NCBI GenBank assembly: GCA_002498925.1
Contig: DAJH01000033.1
Span: 535 to 22,326 of the forward strand
Source: Euryarchaeota archaeon UBA173
GTDB taxonomy: Archaea > Thermoplasmatota > Poseidoniia > Poseidoniales > Thalassarchaeaceae
Direction: 5' to 3'
DNA: 21,792 bases
The stretch's first letter is position 1, and every line of letters starts with the position of its first letter. The translations under genes were made by a program, and so were the position numbers. The notes below the pieces were generated by a model. The model saw only the letters and a list, made by a program, of their open reading frames with translations, did no database searches and was not told where the DNA came from. Below are positions 1-7,403 of this stretch, piece by piece.

Positions 1-1574
1 CCATCTCCAAGGTTGGTCGGGTGATCTATGCCGACCGAGCTGGATTCGCCCAATGGACCGCCAGAGACACTGGCACTGAATCTTGTATCGCCAATCGAGG
101 TCAGGAAATTCTGAAGTTGTGCCTGGTCATTTACCTTGACCATGTGAGGGGCATCTTCGGAGCTTCCCCACTTCCAATCGTAAATGCCACTCTTCTCACC
201 GATTTCAACGGGCAGAATTCCAGAGAACGTCTCAGCCCATTCCTGCTCATTGAACTCTTCATCGGAGAAATCCGCTTTCTGGGCTATGCTGTGATCGAAA
301 TTCCAATTCATGTATGCCACATACGATCCGGAAGTGGCGAGTCTTTCCTGTAGCCAAGTCTGGGGGAGGGGGGACGGGCTGTCCATGTAGTCCAAAGGAT
401 CCGTGCCCATCTCAATCTCGTAGGCGTTATCGAACCAATCGCCATCCACATCATCATCGTACGAGTCTGCAATTCCATCACCATCGGAGTCCCACTCGAA
501 AAGAACGTCATGTTGGTCATGTGAGTCCAGTGCTAGAGGGGCGAAAGAGCAGGCGGCGAAACATAGCACGACCCAACCTGCAAGGGACACTGAAAGTGCC
601 TTCTTGGTTCCAATTCCATCAATTGTAATCAGTCGGAAAACTCTACCCCCATTGGAAAGTGTAGTGAAAAATAGGGCACTGGGCCACGCTACGAACTGTA
701 TCGCGAGTATGGTCACCATTAGCTCAGTAGTTGTTACACCCAGGACAGCGGTGCCGAACACGCCACCCAATGCAGTTACGGTGTTTATCCCGTCTATAAA
801 GAAGAAATACGCGAGCATGTAGATGAAGAGGGTTCGGAACTTGCTGACTTCCTTCAGAGTCTGAATAACCTGGCGGTAAGCCGACATGAGGTCGACTGAT
901 TCCTCCTCCGCCTCCATGGGAGGCTCGGGGACGTACTTGAAAGTAAGAAGGGCGAAGCCATACCACCAGACTCCTGCGGAAGCTAGGCACAGCCTGATGA
1001 CGAAGTCACCTCCAATCCCGAGAACCAGTATGAAGTGAATCAGGAGTAGTATTCCCCCTCCCAGATAACCGTAAGCGAATGCGCGGTTCGAGATGTCATC
1101 CATCTCGTCATCTGTCCCCATATGAGGTAGCATTGCGTTGTAGAAGACGCCGGCCCCGTTCAGCCCTATGTTGGCTAGGAGGAAGAAAACCATCATCCAG
1201 ACCCATTCCGAGCCGGAATACAGGAAGTCGAATCCTATCAGGAATGTAGATCCCGCACCGATATATGTCAAATATCTCAGCCACGTCATCTTGATTGGCT
1301 TTCTGTCCGCTATGACACCGAAGGCGGGAGCGAGGATAGCTACCATCAATGTGGCTGCAGCCACTGCATAGGCCCAAACAGCGTCACTAGTCATGTCGAT
1401 GTTTGCGATAGTGGTAGTGAGGCCATTTGCTTCCAAGAAAAGGTAAGCATACCACGCAGGCAGTATTGCCACGGTCGTACTTGTCTCAAAGGCTGACTTG
1501 CCCCAGTCATAGAATGCGTACCCCCTTACTGCCTTTGGATCTGAAGCCCGGTCTAGTTCTACTGCATCTGACAT
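1..1574 (-). CDS. UMF1/Atg22-type MFS transporter with extracellular TSP3-like insertion (partial, C-terminus beyond window)
   Basis: The reading frame is open from ATG at 1574 to the left edge (524 residues visible). The N-terminus has the UMF1/Atg22 signature GYAFYDWGKSAFET (about residues 19-32), then GVIADRKPIK after the second helix and YFFFIDGINTV at the start of the C-terminal half, all typical of this MFS subfamily. I count about nine hydrophobic segments before residue 347. The expected last helices lie outside the window. After the ninth helix, where an MFS loop faces outside, a long soluble insertion begins: residues 362-393 read DSDGDGIADS, then DDDVDGD and EIEMGTDP, a bacterial/archaeal thrombospondin type 3 calcium-binding repeat. 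At least 130 more soluble residues follow. The substrate is unknown; UMF1 members are linked to amino acid or small-molecule efflux. An AGGT lies 8 nt upstream of the start. The gene is divergent from the GDPD-like gene. Confidence 0.85.
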   Translation of the reverse strand, partial: MSDAVELDRASDPKAVRGYAFYDWGKSAFETSTTVAILPAWYAYLFLEANGLTTTIANIDMTSDAVWAYAVAAATLMVAILAPAFGVIADRKPIKMTWLRYLTYIGAGSTFLIGFDFLYSGSEWVWMMVFFLLANIGLNGAGVFYNAMLPHMGTDDEMDDISNRAFAYGYLGGGILLLIHFILVLGIGGDFVIRLCLASAGVWWYGFALLTFKYVPEPPMEAEEESVDLMSAYRQVIQTLKEVSKFRTLFIYMLAYFFFIDGINTVTALGGVFGTAVLGVTTTELMVTILAIQFVAWPSALFFTTLSNGGRVFRLITIDGIGTKKALSVSLAGWVVLCFAACSFAPLALDSHDQHDVLFEWDSDGDGIADSYDDDVDGDWFDNAYEIEMGTDPLDYMDSPSPLPQTWLQERLATSGSYVAYMNWNFDHSIAQKADFSDEEFNEQEWAETFSGILPVEIGEKSGIYDWKWGSSEDAPHMVKVNDQAQLQNFLTSIGDTRFSASVSGGPLGESSSVGIDHPTNLGD

Positions 1575-1591
1575 GGTAATACCTATCCGTC

Positions 1592-1644
1592 GTACGTACA
1601 GAGAGGTAATTATTCTTGCCGCGGACAGAAATTGTCTGTAAATC
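1592..1644. promoter_or_regulatory. Divergent promoter region with candidate TATA boxes and inverted repeat
   Basis: This 100-bp gap separates two divergent genes. An AT-rich box at 1607-1614 (taattatt) lies about 33-40 nt upstream of the MFS start, reading leftward. A weaker one at 1638-1644 (gtaaatc) lies about 31-37 nt upstream of the GTG of the GDPD-like gene. Both distances fit archaeal TATA boxes driving transcripts with short leaders. Between them is an inverted repeat, ACAGA (1625-1629) and TCTGT (1635-1639) around a 5-nt spacer, and further left an 8-bp palindrome GTACGTAC (1592-1599). Either could be a regulator site. These assignments rest on position and base content only. Confidence 0.35.
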
Positions 1645-1674
1645 CCTTATGGGCCTGCATTATCTCGGACAAAC

Positions 1675-2796
1675 GTGGTTGGCAGCGGGAATTGGAGGCA
1701 ACCGGAGGAGAACTCCATAGAGGCCCTGGTTCATGGGATTAAATTCTCTGATGGGGTTGAGTTCGATCTAAGAATGGATGGTGACGGTGAGCTAGTGGTT
1801 TTCCATGATGAATTCGTCTCAGGGAAAGGAGGGATTGCGAATCGTTGTATCGAGAATTTATCCACTAGTGAACTGAAATCCAGGGGAATTGTGACTTTCG
1901 ATGATCTGCTCTCTGAACCCAAGTTTACCGAAACGTGGAATGATGCAGGTAAGACGGTCGATATCGAAATCAAGATCCCGCACCCAGTCACAAACATCGG
2001 AACCGATCATTACCTTGGTTCGATGATGGAAAGAATCGAGGCTGCGATTGAGCCACTCTGCCTTCCTGAAAAAACGACAATAGTTTCTAGTTTCTCACCT
2101 AGGATTTCCTCGGTTGCTAAGTCATCTGAATTTTCAATTCCGGTTACGCGACTGATGCCCCACATACGTTCTTGGGGGAGGTACTGGAGATTGAAGAGAA
2201 TAGTTGCGATGCCTCATTTTGCCACTACTTCGGTTCCTTCCATTGCCAATAGTTTCAGAGAAGAGGGGATGGAATCAATAGGAATGGCATTGGATTACTT
2301 GGTTGGATGGACTAGGTTTGTTTCACCCGGTTCAGTGGTTGGAACTAGGGGCAACGGCCTTCGTAAATTGCATGAATCTTTGAAGGGGATGGGGATGTTT
2401 GTTTGGCCTGCACCCCTCGAGCTGGAGGACGAGCTTGTCCAAGCAGGAATTTCTCTAGTTACGGACAATATGAATCCAGATATTCTAGCGAAGCCTGACG
2501 GGAGTATCAGATGGCCGAGGCCTGGTAGTCAGCCACTTGATGAGGAATGGAGGGGCATTTTTAGTTCCGCATCGGTGGATGAGTTCCGGGATCTCTTCAT
2601 GGAGGCGAGTGAGTCTCTGCCCACTTGGAGTGAACTAGGTTCCAAGGAAAGGGGCGATATTGTTACGAAGAGGGGTAAGGAGTCCTATTGGAGTGGAACG
2701 GAGGAAAAATGGAGAAGGGATGCCGAAGGTGGGCTCCCTTGGGGGTGCCCCAGGATTATTGGCCACAGGGGTGCAGGTAAGACCCATGGGATCTAA
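1675..2796 (+). CDS. Glycerophosphodiester phosphodiesterase-like protein with displaced HRG motif
   Basis: This 373-residue protein resembles the GDPD TIM-barrel family, which hydrolyses glycerophosphodiesters to glycerol-3-phosphate and an alcohol. Visible family motifs are PEENSIEAL (10-18), the metal-ligand pair E29-x-D31, HD at 44-45, the IEIK strand (97-100), and VTDNMNPDIL near residues 270-280, matching the usual last strand. Family members normally begin with IIGHRGA, whose His is catalytic. Here the corresponding N-terminal stretch reads VGSGNWRQ. Instead RIIGHRGAGKTH occurs at residues 360-371, two residues before the stop. The start is GTG 1675: an in-frame stop lies at 1639-1641, no ATG lies between, and there is no Shine-Dalgarno, so a leaderless or short-leader mRNA is likely. 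The stop codon directly abuts the stop of convergent citrate synthase. Activity is uncertain because of the motif displacement. Confidence 0.7.
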   Translation: MVGSGNWRQPEENSIEALVHGIKFSDGVEFDLRMDGDGELVVFHDEFVSGKGGIANRCIENLSTSELKSRGIVTFDDLLSEPKFTETWNDAGKTVDIEIKIPHPVTNIGTDHYLGSMMERIEAAIEPLCLPEKTTIVSSFSPRISSVAKSSEFSIPVTRLMPHIRSWGRYWRLKRIVAMPHFATTSVPSIANSFREEGMESIGMALDYLVGWTRFVSPGSVVGTRGNGLRKLHESLKGMGMFVWPAPLELEDELVQAGISLVTDNMNPDILAKPDGSIRWPRPGSQPLDEEWRGIFSSASVDEFRDLFMEASESLPTWSELGSKERGDIVTKRGKESYWSGTEEKWRRDAEGGLPWGCPRIIGHRGAGKTHGI

Positions 2797-3966
2797 TCAC
2801 AGTCTTCTGTGGGGTTGATTCTTTGGGATGTACTTGGGCCTGTATATTGGGGTCCCCCTCCCCTCTCTAGCATCCCTCTCATCCAGAATCTGTGCGCATA
2901 TCCCAGCAACCCTTGCCCAACCAAAAAACGTAGTGTAGTAATCTGGCTTCCTAAATCCGACGGAGTGCAGCAGGGTGCCACTACCCAAATCCACGTTTGG
3001 ATAGGGATTGCTAATCTTTGGAATTCTCTCTTTCAGTATCTCAGGCGTTATTTCTCTTAGAACCTTTACTGTCTTGTACAAATCGTCATCCGGGCATATC
3101 TCCTCACCCAGTCCGATTAACAGAGATGCCCTAGGATCTTCTGCCCTTAACACGCCATGTCCGAATCCATATATTGGCCTACGTGAGTCTATCTCCGCAT
3201 TTACGAAATCGGTGACCTCTTTTGGATCTGAAGTGCCTATTCTCTGGACGAATTCCAATACGGACTGGTTGGCTCTCCCATGAAGTGGCCCCGATAGTGC
3301 ATTCATTGCACTGGAGAGAGCGGAATATACCGATGCCCTCCCGGAAGCTACAGCCTTACCTGTAAATGTCGAGAGGTTTCCTCCGCCGTGATCCATGTGT
3401 AGGATGAAGAAGAACCTCAGTACCCTCTCCATCCTCTTAGCCTCGTCACCTTCAATTCCTAGCATATGGACGAAGTTCTCTACGAGTCCTAGTTCCGGGT
3501 TTCGTGGCTTCAACTGTTCGCTCTTACCTCCACGTAGCAGGAAAACTCTGGCCATGAGCTCTGGCATCCTAGCAATTAGATTCATAGAATCAGCCCTAAC
3601 GTCTCCCGTAGGTTCTGCTGTACCCAATGCCATAATGCCGATTGCTAGCCAATCCATCGGGTGTCCGCTTCCAGGGGTCAGTGACTCAAGGACCCTGAGG
3701 GCACCGGTTGGCAGGGACTCTGCCCTGTGAATCAACTCAGCCCTGAACTTCTCCGATTGCTCGGGAGTGGGCAGTTCTTTGTGCAGTAAGAGGTAAATTA
3801 CATCCTCCTCTTCTAAATCCACGAGGTCAGCAACCGGGTAACCAACATAGTGAACTCCTTCCAAGGGATCGACGTAGGAAGTCTGGCAGGTCCCCACCGG
3901 AATACCCCGAAGTCCCGTATCCAAGTGGGACTCTGTGACATTGAATATTGTATCATCATCTGGCAA
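2797..3966 (-). CDS. gltA: Citrate synthase, mitochondrial-like subgroup
   Basis: This 389-residue enzyme should condense acetyl-CoA and oxaloacetate to citrate in the cytosol (TCA cycle entry). The catalytic triad is visible: H229 in GPLHGRANQ, H270 in GFGHGVLRAEDPR and D326 in PNVDLGSG. The wording of these motifs, with GGNLST (195-200) and YYTTFFGWARVAG (343-355), follows the animal mitochondrial enzyme (GGNVSA, GYGHAVLRKTDPR, PNVDAHSG, NYYTVLFGVSRALG) more closely than common prokaryotic forms (GFGHRVYK). The start is TTG at 3966, the first codon after an in-frame TAA; no ATG lies nearby downstream. A perfect GGTGAT Shine-Dalgarno (complement at 3971-3976) sits 4 nt upstream of this TTG. 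2-Methylcitrate synthase activity cannot be excluded, but no prp genes are nearby. Confidence 0.92.
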   Translation of the reverse strand: MPDDDTIFNVTESHLDTGLRGIPVGTCQTSYVDPLEGVHYVGYPVADLVDLEEEDVIYLLLHKELPTPEQSEKFRAELIHRAESLPTGALRVLESLTPGSGHPMDWLAIGIMALGTAEPTGDVRADSMNLIARMPELMARVFLLRGGKSEQLKPRNPELGLVENFVHMLGIEGDEAKRMERVLRFFFILHMDHGGGNLSTFTGKAVASGRASVYSALSSAMNALSGPLHGRANQSVLEFVQRIGTSDPKEVTDFVNAEIDSRRPIYGFGHGVLRAEDPRASLLIGLGEEICPDDDLYKTVKVLREITPEILKERIPKISNPYPNVDLGSGTLLHSVGFRKPDYYTTFFGWARVAGICAQILDERDAREGRGTPIYRPKYIPKNQPHRRL

Positions 3967-3970
3967 TTAC

Positions 3971-3976
3971 ATCACC
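3971..3976 (-). promoter_or_regulatory. Shine-Dalgarno GGTGAT deciding the TTG start of citrate synthase
   Basis: On the minus strand the hexamer GGTGAT lies 4 nt before TTG 3966. It complements the archaeal 16S rRNA 3' end (AUCACCUCC). The same hexamer with the same 4-nt spacing precedes a TTG in the thioesterase gene, which supports both unusual starts. Confidence 0.6.
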
Positions 3977-4120
3977 CGGGCTCAATGGAAAGGGGTGTGT
4001 GTCATAACCCCTCCGTTTGACCGTTTTCGAATTAACTGGAAGGGGGGCATTTAGAAATAGAGTCGAAAAAATTGCTAAATTCTCTTCTAATTCGATTTCC
4101 GCAGCACCCCAACGGTCATA
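3977..4120. promoter_or_regulatory. Divergent intergenic region, AT-rich, probable promoters
   Basis: This is the largest gap between genes in the window (about 154 bp including the SD above). It is much more AT-rich than the flanking genes, especially 4040-4100. The heptamer TAATTCG occurs at 4088-4094 on the plus strand, 27-33 nt before the GTG of the plus-strand gene, and again on the minus strand at 4028-4034, facing citrate synthase. These could be TATA-like elements of two outward promoters. I see no ORF, tRNA or strong hairpin here. The assignment is by position and composition. Confidence 0.3.
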
Positions 4121-4762
4121 GTGGGGCCATCGGGCGCGGATGCCGTGACTCCTTGGCGCGAGAGGGTGGAATCCCTTGATACTGGGCATCGGCATATGCT
4201 TTCTGGAGGTACTCTGAGTAACTTCTTTCTGAGAGGGTCACTGACGAGTGGGCACCCCGTTTTTGTGAGTGGTTTCTATGGCGTTCTAATAGGGGCGGCG
4301 ATTTTGCTGCCATGTGCATATGATGGGCTAATGATAGAAAATGAGACGTTTTCGGATGTCATCAGGGATTGCGCATTTCAGACTCTGGTCTTGATCTCGA
4401 TGACGTCATTCCTTGGAGGTTTCTCTTTGGTAGTTTCTACGGTCATCAAGAGGCCCCCTGTGAGGCTAGAGAATAGAAGGAAGTTCATATTCCCGCTCCC
4501 CTTTATCGGCATTGTTGCAATTTCTCTCGAAATTATTTTTGATGGTGTTCCCGACAATGTGAGGTGGATGGGATGGGCTTTCCTGATAGTCCCCGGTCCC
4601 CTATGGGTCCATCTTTCCTATGCCCCCAGATGGAGAATTCTAGATCGTCTAGATAGGGATGTCAACCCGTTTGAGGGAATGGGGATTACAATCTACGGAG
4701 TTGAGGGTGGCGACGTCGAAGAGTCGGACTCAGAAATGGAAGAGGTTTTGGACACCGTCTAG
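4121..4762 (+). CDS. Hypothetical four-helix membrane protein
   Basis: I do not recognise this 213-residue protein. It has a soluble N-terminus of about 45 residues, four probable membrane helices (about 48-68, 85-108, 122-140 and 149-166), a basic loop between helices 2 and 3 (KRPPVRLENRRK) and an acidic C-terminal tail rich in Glu and Asp (about 195-211). By the positive-inside rule that loop and both ends would be cytoplasmic. The chosen start is GTG 4121, preceded by GGTCAT, a one-mismatch Shine-Dalgarno that sits very close. A later GTG at 4151 or ATG at 4196 would remove only non-membrane sequence. The gene stands alone, divergent from citrate synthase and convergent with the thioesterase (5-bp gap). 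No function can be inferred from context. Confidence 0.7.
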   Translation: MGPSGADAVTPWRERVESLDTGHRHMLSGGTLSNFFLRGSLTSGHPVFVSGFYGVLIGAAILLPCAYDGLMIENETFSDVIRDCAFQTLVLISMTSFLGGFSLVVSTVIKRPPVRLENRRKFIFPLPFIGIVAISLEIIFDGVPDNVRWMGWAFLIVPGPLWVHLSYAPRWRILDRLDRDVNPFEGMGITIYGVEGGDVEESDSEMEEVLDTV

Positions 4763-4767
4763 ACGGT

Positions 4768-5217
4768 TTAATCCATACTACCTTCGAAATCGATAATTGA
4801 CTTCCTAAGTTCTTCCGGAATTGGGATTGATTTTCCCGTGTTGTAATCGACGAGTACTCCTACAACCTTGCCCGTGGCCGCAACTTCCCCTCCTCTGTTG
4901 AGGCTCGAAATCTGGTACTTCATATCAAAGGAGGAGTTTCCAATTCTGGAAACTGATGTCCTGACATTGACTACATCGGGGAAAACTATTGGGAATTTGT
5001 AGTCAGCCTCTATCCTGGCCAAGATGGGCCCGATGTTGGAGTTCTCGTAAATTTCCATCATACCAACCTCGGAGAAATATGACATCCTAGCAGTCTCCAT
5101 CCATGTGGCGAACTTGGAATGATTGACGTGTCCCAGTGCGTCCATATCACCCCAATTTACCGTTATTTCTGTAGAAACCGCCCATTTGGTAGATTCTGAA
5201 TTGTCTCCTTGCGCCAA
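4768..5217 (-). CDS. Hotdog-fold acyl-CoA thioesterase (4HBT/YbgC/FadM-like)
   Basis: This 149-residue protein has the 4-hydroxybenzoyl-CoA thioesterase family N-terminal motif VNWGDMDALGHVNHSKFATWMETARMSYF. The Asp residues and HVN in it form the active-site helix region of the family. It should be a cytosolic multimer hydrolysing an acyl-CoA; the acyl group is unknown. I chose TTG 5217 because a perfect GGTGAT (complement 5222-5227) sits 4 nt upstream. A GTG at 5226 lies in frame but overlaps that ribosome site and would add three residues. The upstream KBL-type gene ends with TAG at 5227-5229, so the Shine-Dalgarno lies directly after that stop and the two genes are almost certainly co-transcribed. 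Convergent with the membrane protein gene. Confidence 0.85.
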   Translation of the reverse strand: MAQGDNSESTKWAVSTEITVNWGDMDALGHVNHSKFATWMETARMSYFSEVGMMEIYENSNIGPILARIEADYKFPIVFPDVVNVRTSVSRIGNSSFDMKYQISSLNRGGEVAATGKVVGVLVDYNTGKSIPIPEELRKSIIDFEGSMD

Positions 5218-5226
5218 AATTATCAC

Positions 5227-6405
5227 CTAGATTAGATTCAATTTTCGACCACTCTCTTCAAAGGCCGATAGGACTGTATCAAGATCGTCCCTGGATAGGC
5301 CAGAAGACATCTGTGTCCTGACTCTGGCCTTATCCCTAGAAACCATCGGGAAAACGATGGCACCCACAAGGACGCCGCTATTTCTGAGGCTATTGGATAA
5401 ATCCTGAGCTAGCTTGCCCTCTCCACACATAACAGGGATTATTGGGGTCTCTGAATTTCCAGTATCAAATCCTATGGAATTCAGCTGCTCCCTGAAGTAG
5501 TCGGTATTTTCCCAAAGCCTCCTGACGTGCTCTGGCTCTTCCATCAGTACTTCCACAGCTGCTTTCTGGGCCGCTGCGACACCAGGTGGTTGGCTTCCCG
5601 AAAGGAGCCATGAACGGCTGTGATTCAGGGCGTGAGTCCTTACATCCTCGGAACCAGCTAGTATTCCTCCTTGGACTCCCATCGCCTTGGAATATGATCC
5701 GATCTCGAAGTCGACTCTGCCTTGGAGTCCGAAATGTGCCACTATGCCCTTTCCACCTCCAAGAACACCTTCCCCGTGGCAGTCGTCAACGAATACCATC
5801 GCGTCGTATTCCTCTGCTATCTTTGTTATTTCATCCAGAGGTGCTATGTCCCCATCCATGCTGAATACCCCGTCCGTGATAATCAGTTTCCTCTCTGAGT
5901 CCTTGTTTTCCTGCAAGACCCTCTCTAGGGCACCGACGTCATTGTGCTGATATACGGCTCTCGATGCCTTGGTGAGGCGGACTCCATCTATGATTGAACC
6001 ATGATTCAATTCATCGGATATGATTAGGTCATCCTTGCCCCTTACTAGAGTTGGTATCAAACCCACATTTGCCGTATATCCGGCTGAGTAAATTAACGCG
6101 GACTCTACACCCTTGAAGCGAGCAGCGGCCTTCTCTGCCTGAATATGGATATCGAGGGTGCCTGCAATAGCCCTAACCGAGCCGGAGCCGGCACCATATT
6201 TCCTCGTGGCATCAATGGAGGCTTGGACGACCTTGGGGTGTGTTGTCAGATTCAGATAGTTGTTAGCTGACAGCATTATCATCTCCTTTCCATCGACTAT
6301 ACACCTGGGTTCACTAGCGGATTCCAGGATTGGCGGATTCCAATCAAGGCCCTGCGAACGTAGCTCTTCGAACCGTTGCCTCATCCACGAGAGGTCAGCG
6401 GCCAT
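5227..6405 (-). CDS. kbl: 2-amino-3-ketobutyrate CoA ligase-type alpha-oxoamine synthase (glycine C-acetyltransferase)
   Basis: This 392-residue PLP enzyme matches the alpha-oxoamine synthase family along its whole length (E. coli Kbl is 398). It shows LSANNYLNL (45-53), GSGSVRAIAGT (73-83), ISDELNHGSIIDGVRL (129-144, His stacking on PLP), FVDDCHGEG (205-213, Asp to the pyridine N) and GSYSKAMG with PLP lysine K240. ARVRTQMSSG near the C-terminus favours KBL over AONS/BioF. The role would be cleaving 2-amino-3-ketobutyrate with CoA to glycine and acetyl-CoA in threonine breakdown. No threonine dehydrogenase is adjacent, so BioF or another acyl-CoA substrate is possible. The frame stays open to 6678, but that extension lies over the divergent gene and has no family similarity. 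ATG 6405 is preceded by GAGGTG. The next gene downstream is an acyl-CoA thioesterase. Confidence 0.85.
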   Translation of the reverse strand: MAADLSWMRQRFEELRSQGLDWNPPILESASEPRCIVDGKEMIMLSANNYLNLTTHPKVVQASIDATRKYGAGSGSVRAIAGTLDIHIQAEKAAARFKGVESALIYSAGYTANVGLIPTLVRGKDDLIISDELNHGSIIDGVRLTKASRAVYQHNDVGALERVLQENKDSERKLIITDGVFSMDGDIAPLDEITKIAEEYDAMVFVDDCHGEGVLGGGKGIVAHFGLQGRVDFEIGSYSKAMGVQGGILAGSEDVRTHALNHSRSWLLSGSQPPGVAAAQKAAVEVLMEEPEHVRRLWENTDYFREQLNSIGFDTGNSETPIIPVMCGEGKLAQDLSNSLRNSGVLVGAIVFPMVSRDKARVRTQMSSGLSRDDLDTVLSAFEESGRKLNLI

Positions 6406-6406
6406 G

Positions 6407-6423
6407 CACCTCAAGTGGAGGTG
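6407..6423 (-). promoter_or_regulatory. Small hairpin masking the kbl ribosome-binding site
   Basis: On the minus strand CACCTC (6423-6418), a 5-nt loop and GAGGTG (6412-6407) form a 6-bp stem that ends one base before ATG 6405. The right arm is the Shine-Dalgarno itself, and the left arm is identical to the anti-Shine-Dalgarno end of 16S rRNA. In an mRNA with this leader the site could be sequestered. It lies inside the 75-bp divergent gap (6406-6480), which must also hold both promoters. Confidence 0.35.
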
Positions 6424-6480
6424 GGGTTCATTGCTCCATCGGAGCGAGTGTTTCATGTTCGGACGTGCACTCGGAGAGTC

Positions 6481-7365
6481 ATGGATGGCACCAAAGTAAG
6501 GGCGGTCGTCCTTGGAACTGCTCAGGATGGGGGATACCCACAAGCCGGTTGCATGCGTTCCTGCTGTGAAAGAGCTCGATCGGATGGAGGGTTTTCTAGA
6601 ACTCCGGTATCCCTCGGAATTATCGGTTCTAATGGTACTTGCCACATCATTGAAGTTGGAAGGAAAATAGGTGAGCAAATTGAGATTTGGAAAGACCTAG
6701 ATGGCTTCGAATGGCCTTTGGAGAGTGCATCCATAACTCATGCACACCTAGGTCATACCGATGGTTTGAGGTTGCTTGGGAGGGAAGTCATTGGAGCTGA
6801 GGGGATAACACTACACTGCAGTGAATCAATGCTATCACTAATACATCAAACTCCGACTTGGAATATTTTGGTGGAGGGGGGCGTGATTTCCCCTCGGCAG
6901 TGGGAGAGTTTCACTTCCTTCGAGCCCAGCCCCGGTTGTGGATTTACAATAACGCCCATTCCTGTGAAGCATAGGGCGGAACTGTCTGACAATCACGCAC
7001 TATTGATCAGTGGGTCGAGTGGAAGTCTCCTATTCATGCCTGATCAGGATTCATGGTCGGAGACGATAGGAGAATCTACGATTAGAGACTGGCTTGCATC
7101 CCTGGGCGCCGATAGTGCATTGATAGATGGTACTTTTTGGAGTTCTTCTGAGTTGCCCGGAAGGGACATGACCGAAATTCCGCATCCAACAGTTAGTGAG
7201 TCTCTGGAGTTACTAGGGGAAAGATCCAATGGGGATCCTGATATCTCTTTCTTCCATCTAAATCATACCAATCCACTCCATGATGAGAATAGCGAAGAGT
7301 TTGCTATTGTCAGTAAGATGGGGTGGAGAATTAGTAAACCCGGTGACGTTTACGTCCTTGGTTAG
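6481..7365 (+). CDS. PqqB-like metallo-beta-lactamase-fold hydrolase
   Basis: This 294-residue protein follows the PqqB branch of the metallo-beta-lactamase superfamily. VVLGTAQDGGYPQAGC (9-24) matches the PqqB start VLGSAAGGGFPQWNC. THAHLGHTDGL (86-96) occupies the PqqB DAQLDHTLGL position. ALIDGTFW and, near the C-terminus, FHLNHTNPLHDENS match FFDGTL and HINNTNPILDEDS. Unlike PqqB it keeps two extra metal-type histidines (H87, H89, H92), though the usual Asp of HxHxDH is Gly91; D94 follows. The Cys cluster C24, C28 and C29 may bind metal. I started at ATG 6481, preceded by GGAG at 4-nt spacing; the open frame from 6376 overlaps kbl. No other pqq gene is present, so a role in PQQ synthesis is unlikely and the substrate is unknown. 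ribK follows 38 bp downstream. Confidence 0.75.
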   Translation: MDGTKVRAVVLGTAQDGGYPQAGCMRSCCERARSDGGFSRTPVSLGIIGSNGTCHIIEVGRKIGEQIEIWKDLDGFEWPLESASITHAHLGHTDGLRLLGREVIGAEGITLHCSESMLSLIHQTPTWNILVEGGVISPRQWESFTSFEPSPGCGFTITPIPVKHRAELSDNHALLISGSSGSLLFMPDQDSWSETIGESTIRDWLASLGADSALIDGTFWSSSELPGRDMTEIPHPTVSESLELLGERSNGDPDISFFHLNHTNPLHDENSEEFAIVSKMGWRISKPGDVYVLG

Positions 7366-7403
7366 ATACTGAACCTTATGAGCCGGAAGCTTGAGGAAGT
7401 GTC

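Noticed and set aside
314..1371. Several plus-strand open frames opposite the MFS transporter
   Set aside because: They are rich in His, Arg, Pro and Ser with no family features and lie antisense to a clear MFS reading frame; the strand bias of the region explains them.
6376..6480. In-frame upstream extension of the PqqB-like gene
   Set aside because: It overlaps the start of kbl, and the family motif VLGTAQDGGYPQ begins soon after ATG 6481, as expected for PqqB-like proteins.
6406..6678. In-frame upstream extension of kbl adding 91 residues
   Set aside because: It overlaps the divergent PqqB-like gene, lacks similarity to the family and has low-complexity composition; ATG 6405 has a Shine-Dalgarno and gives the normal family length.
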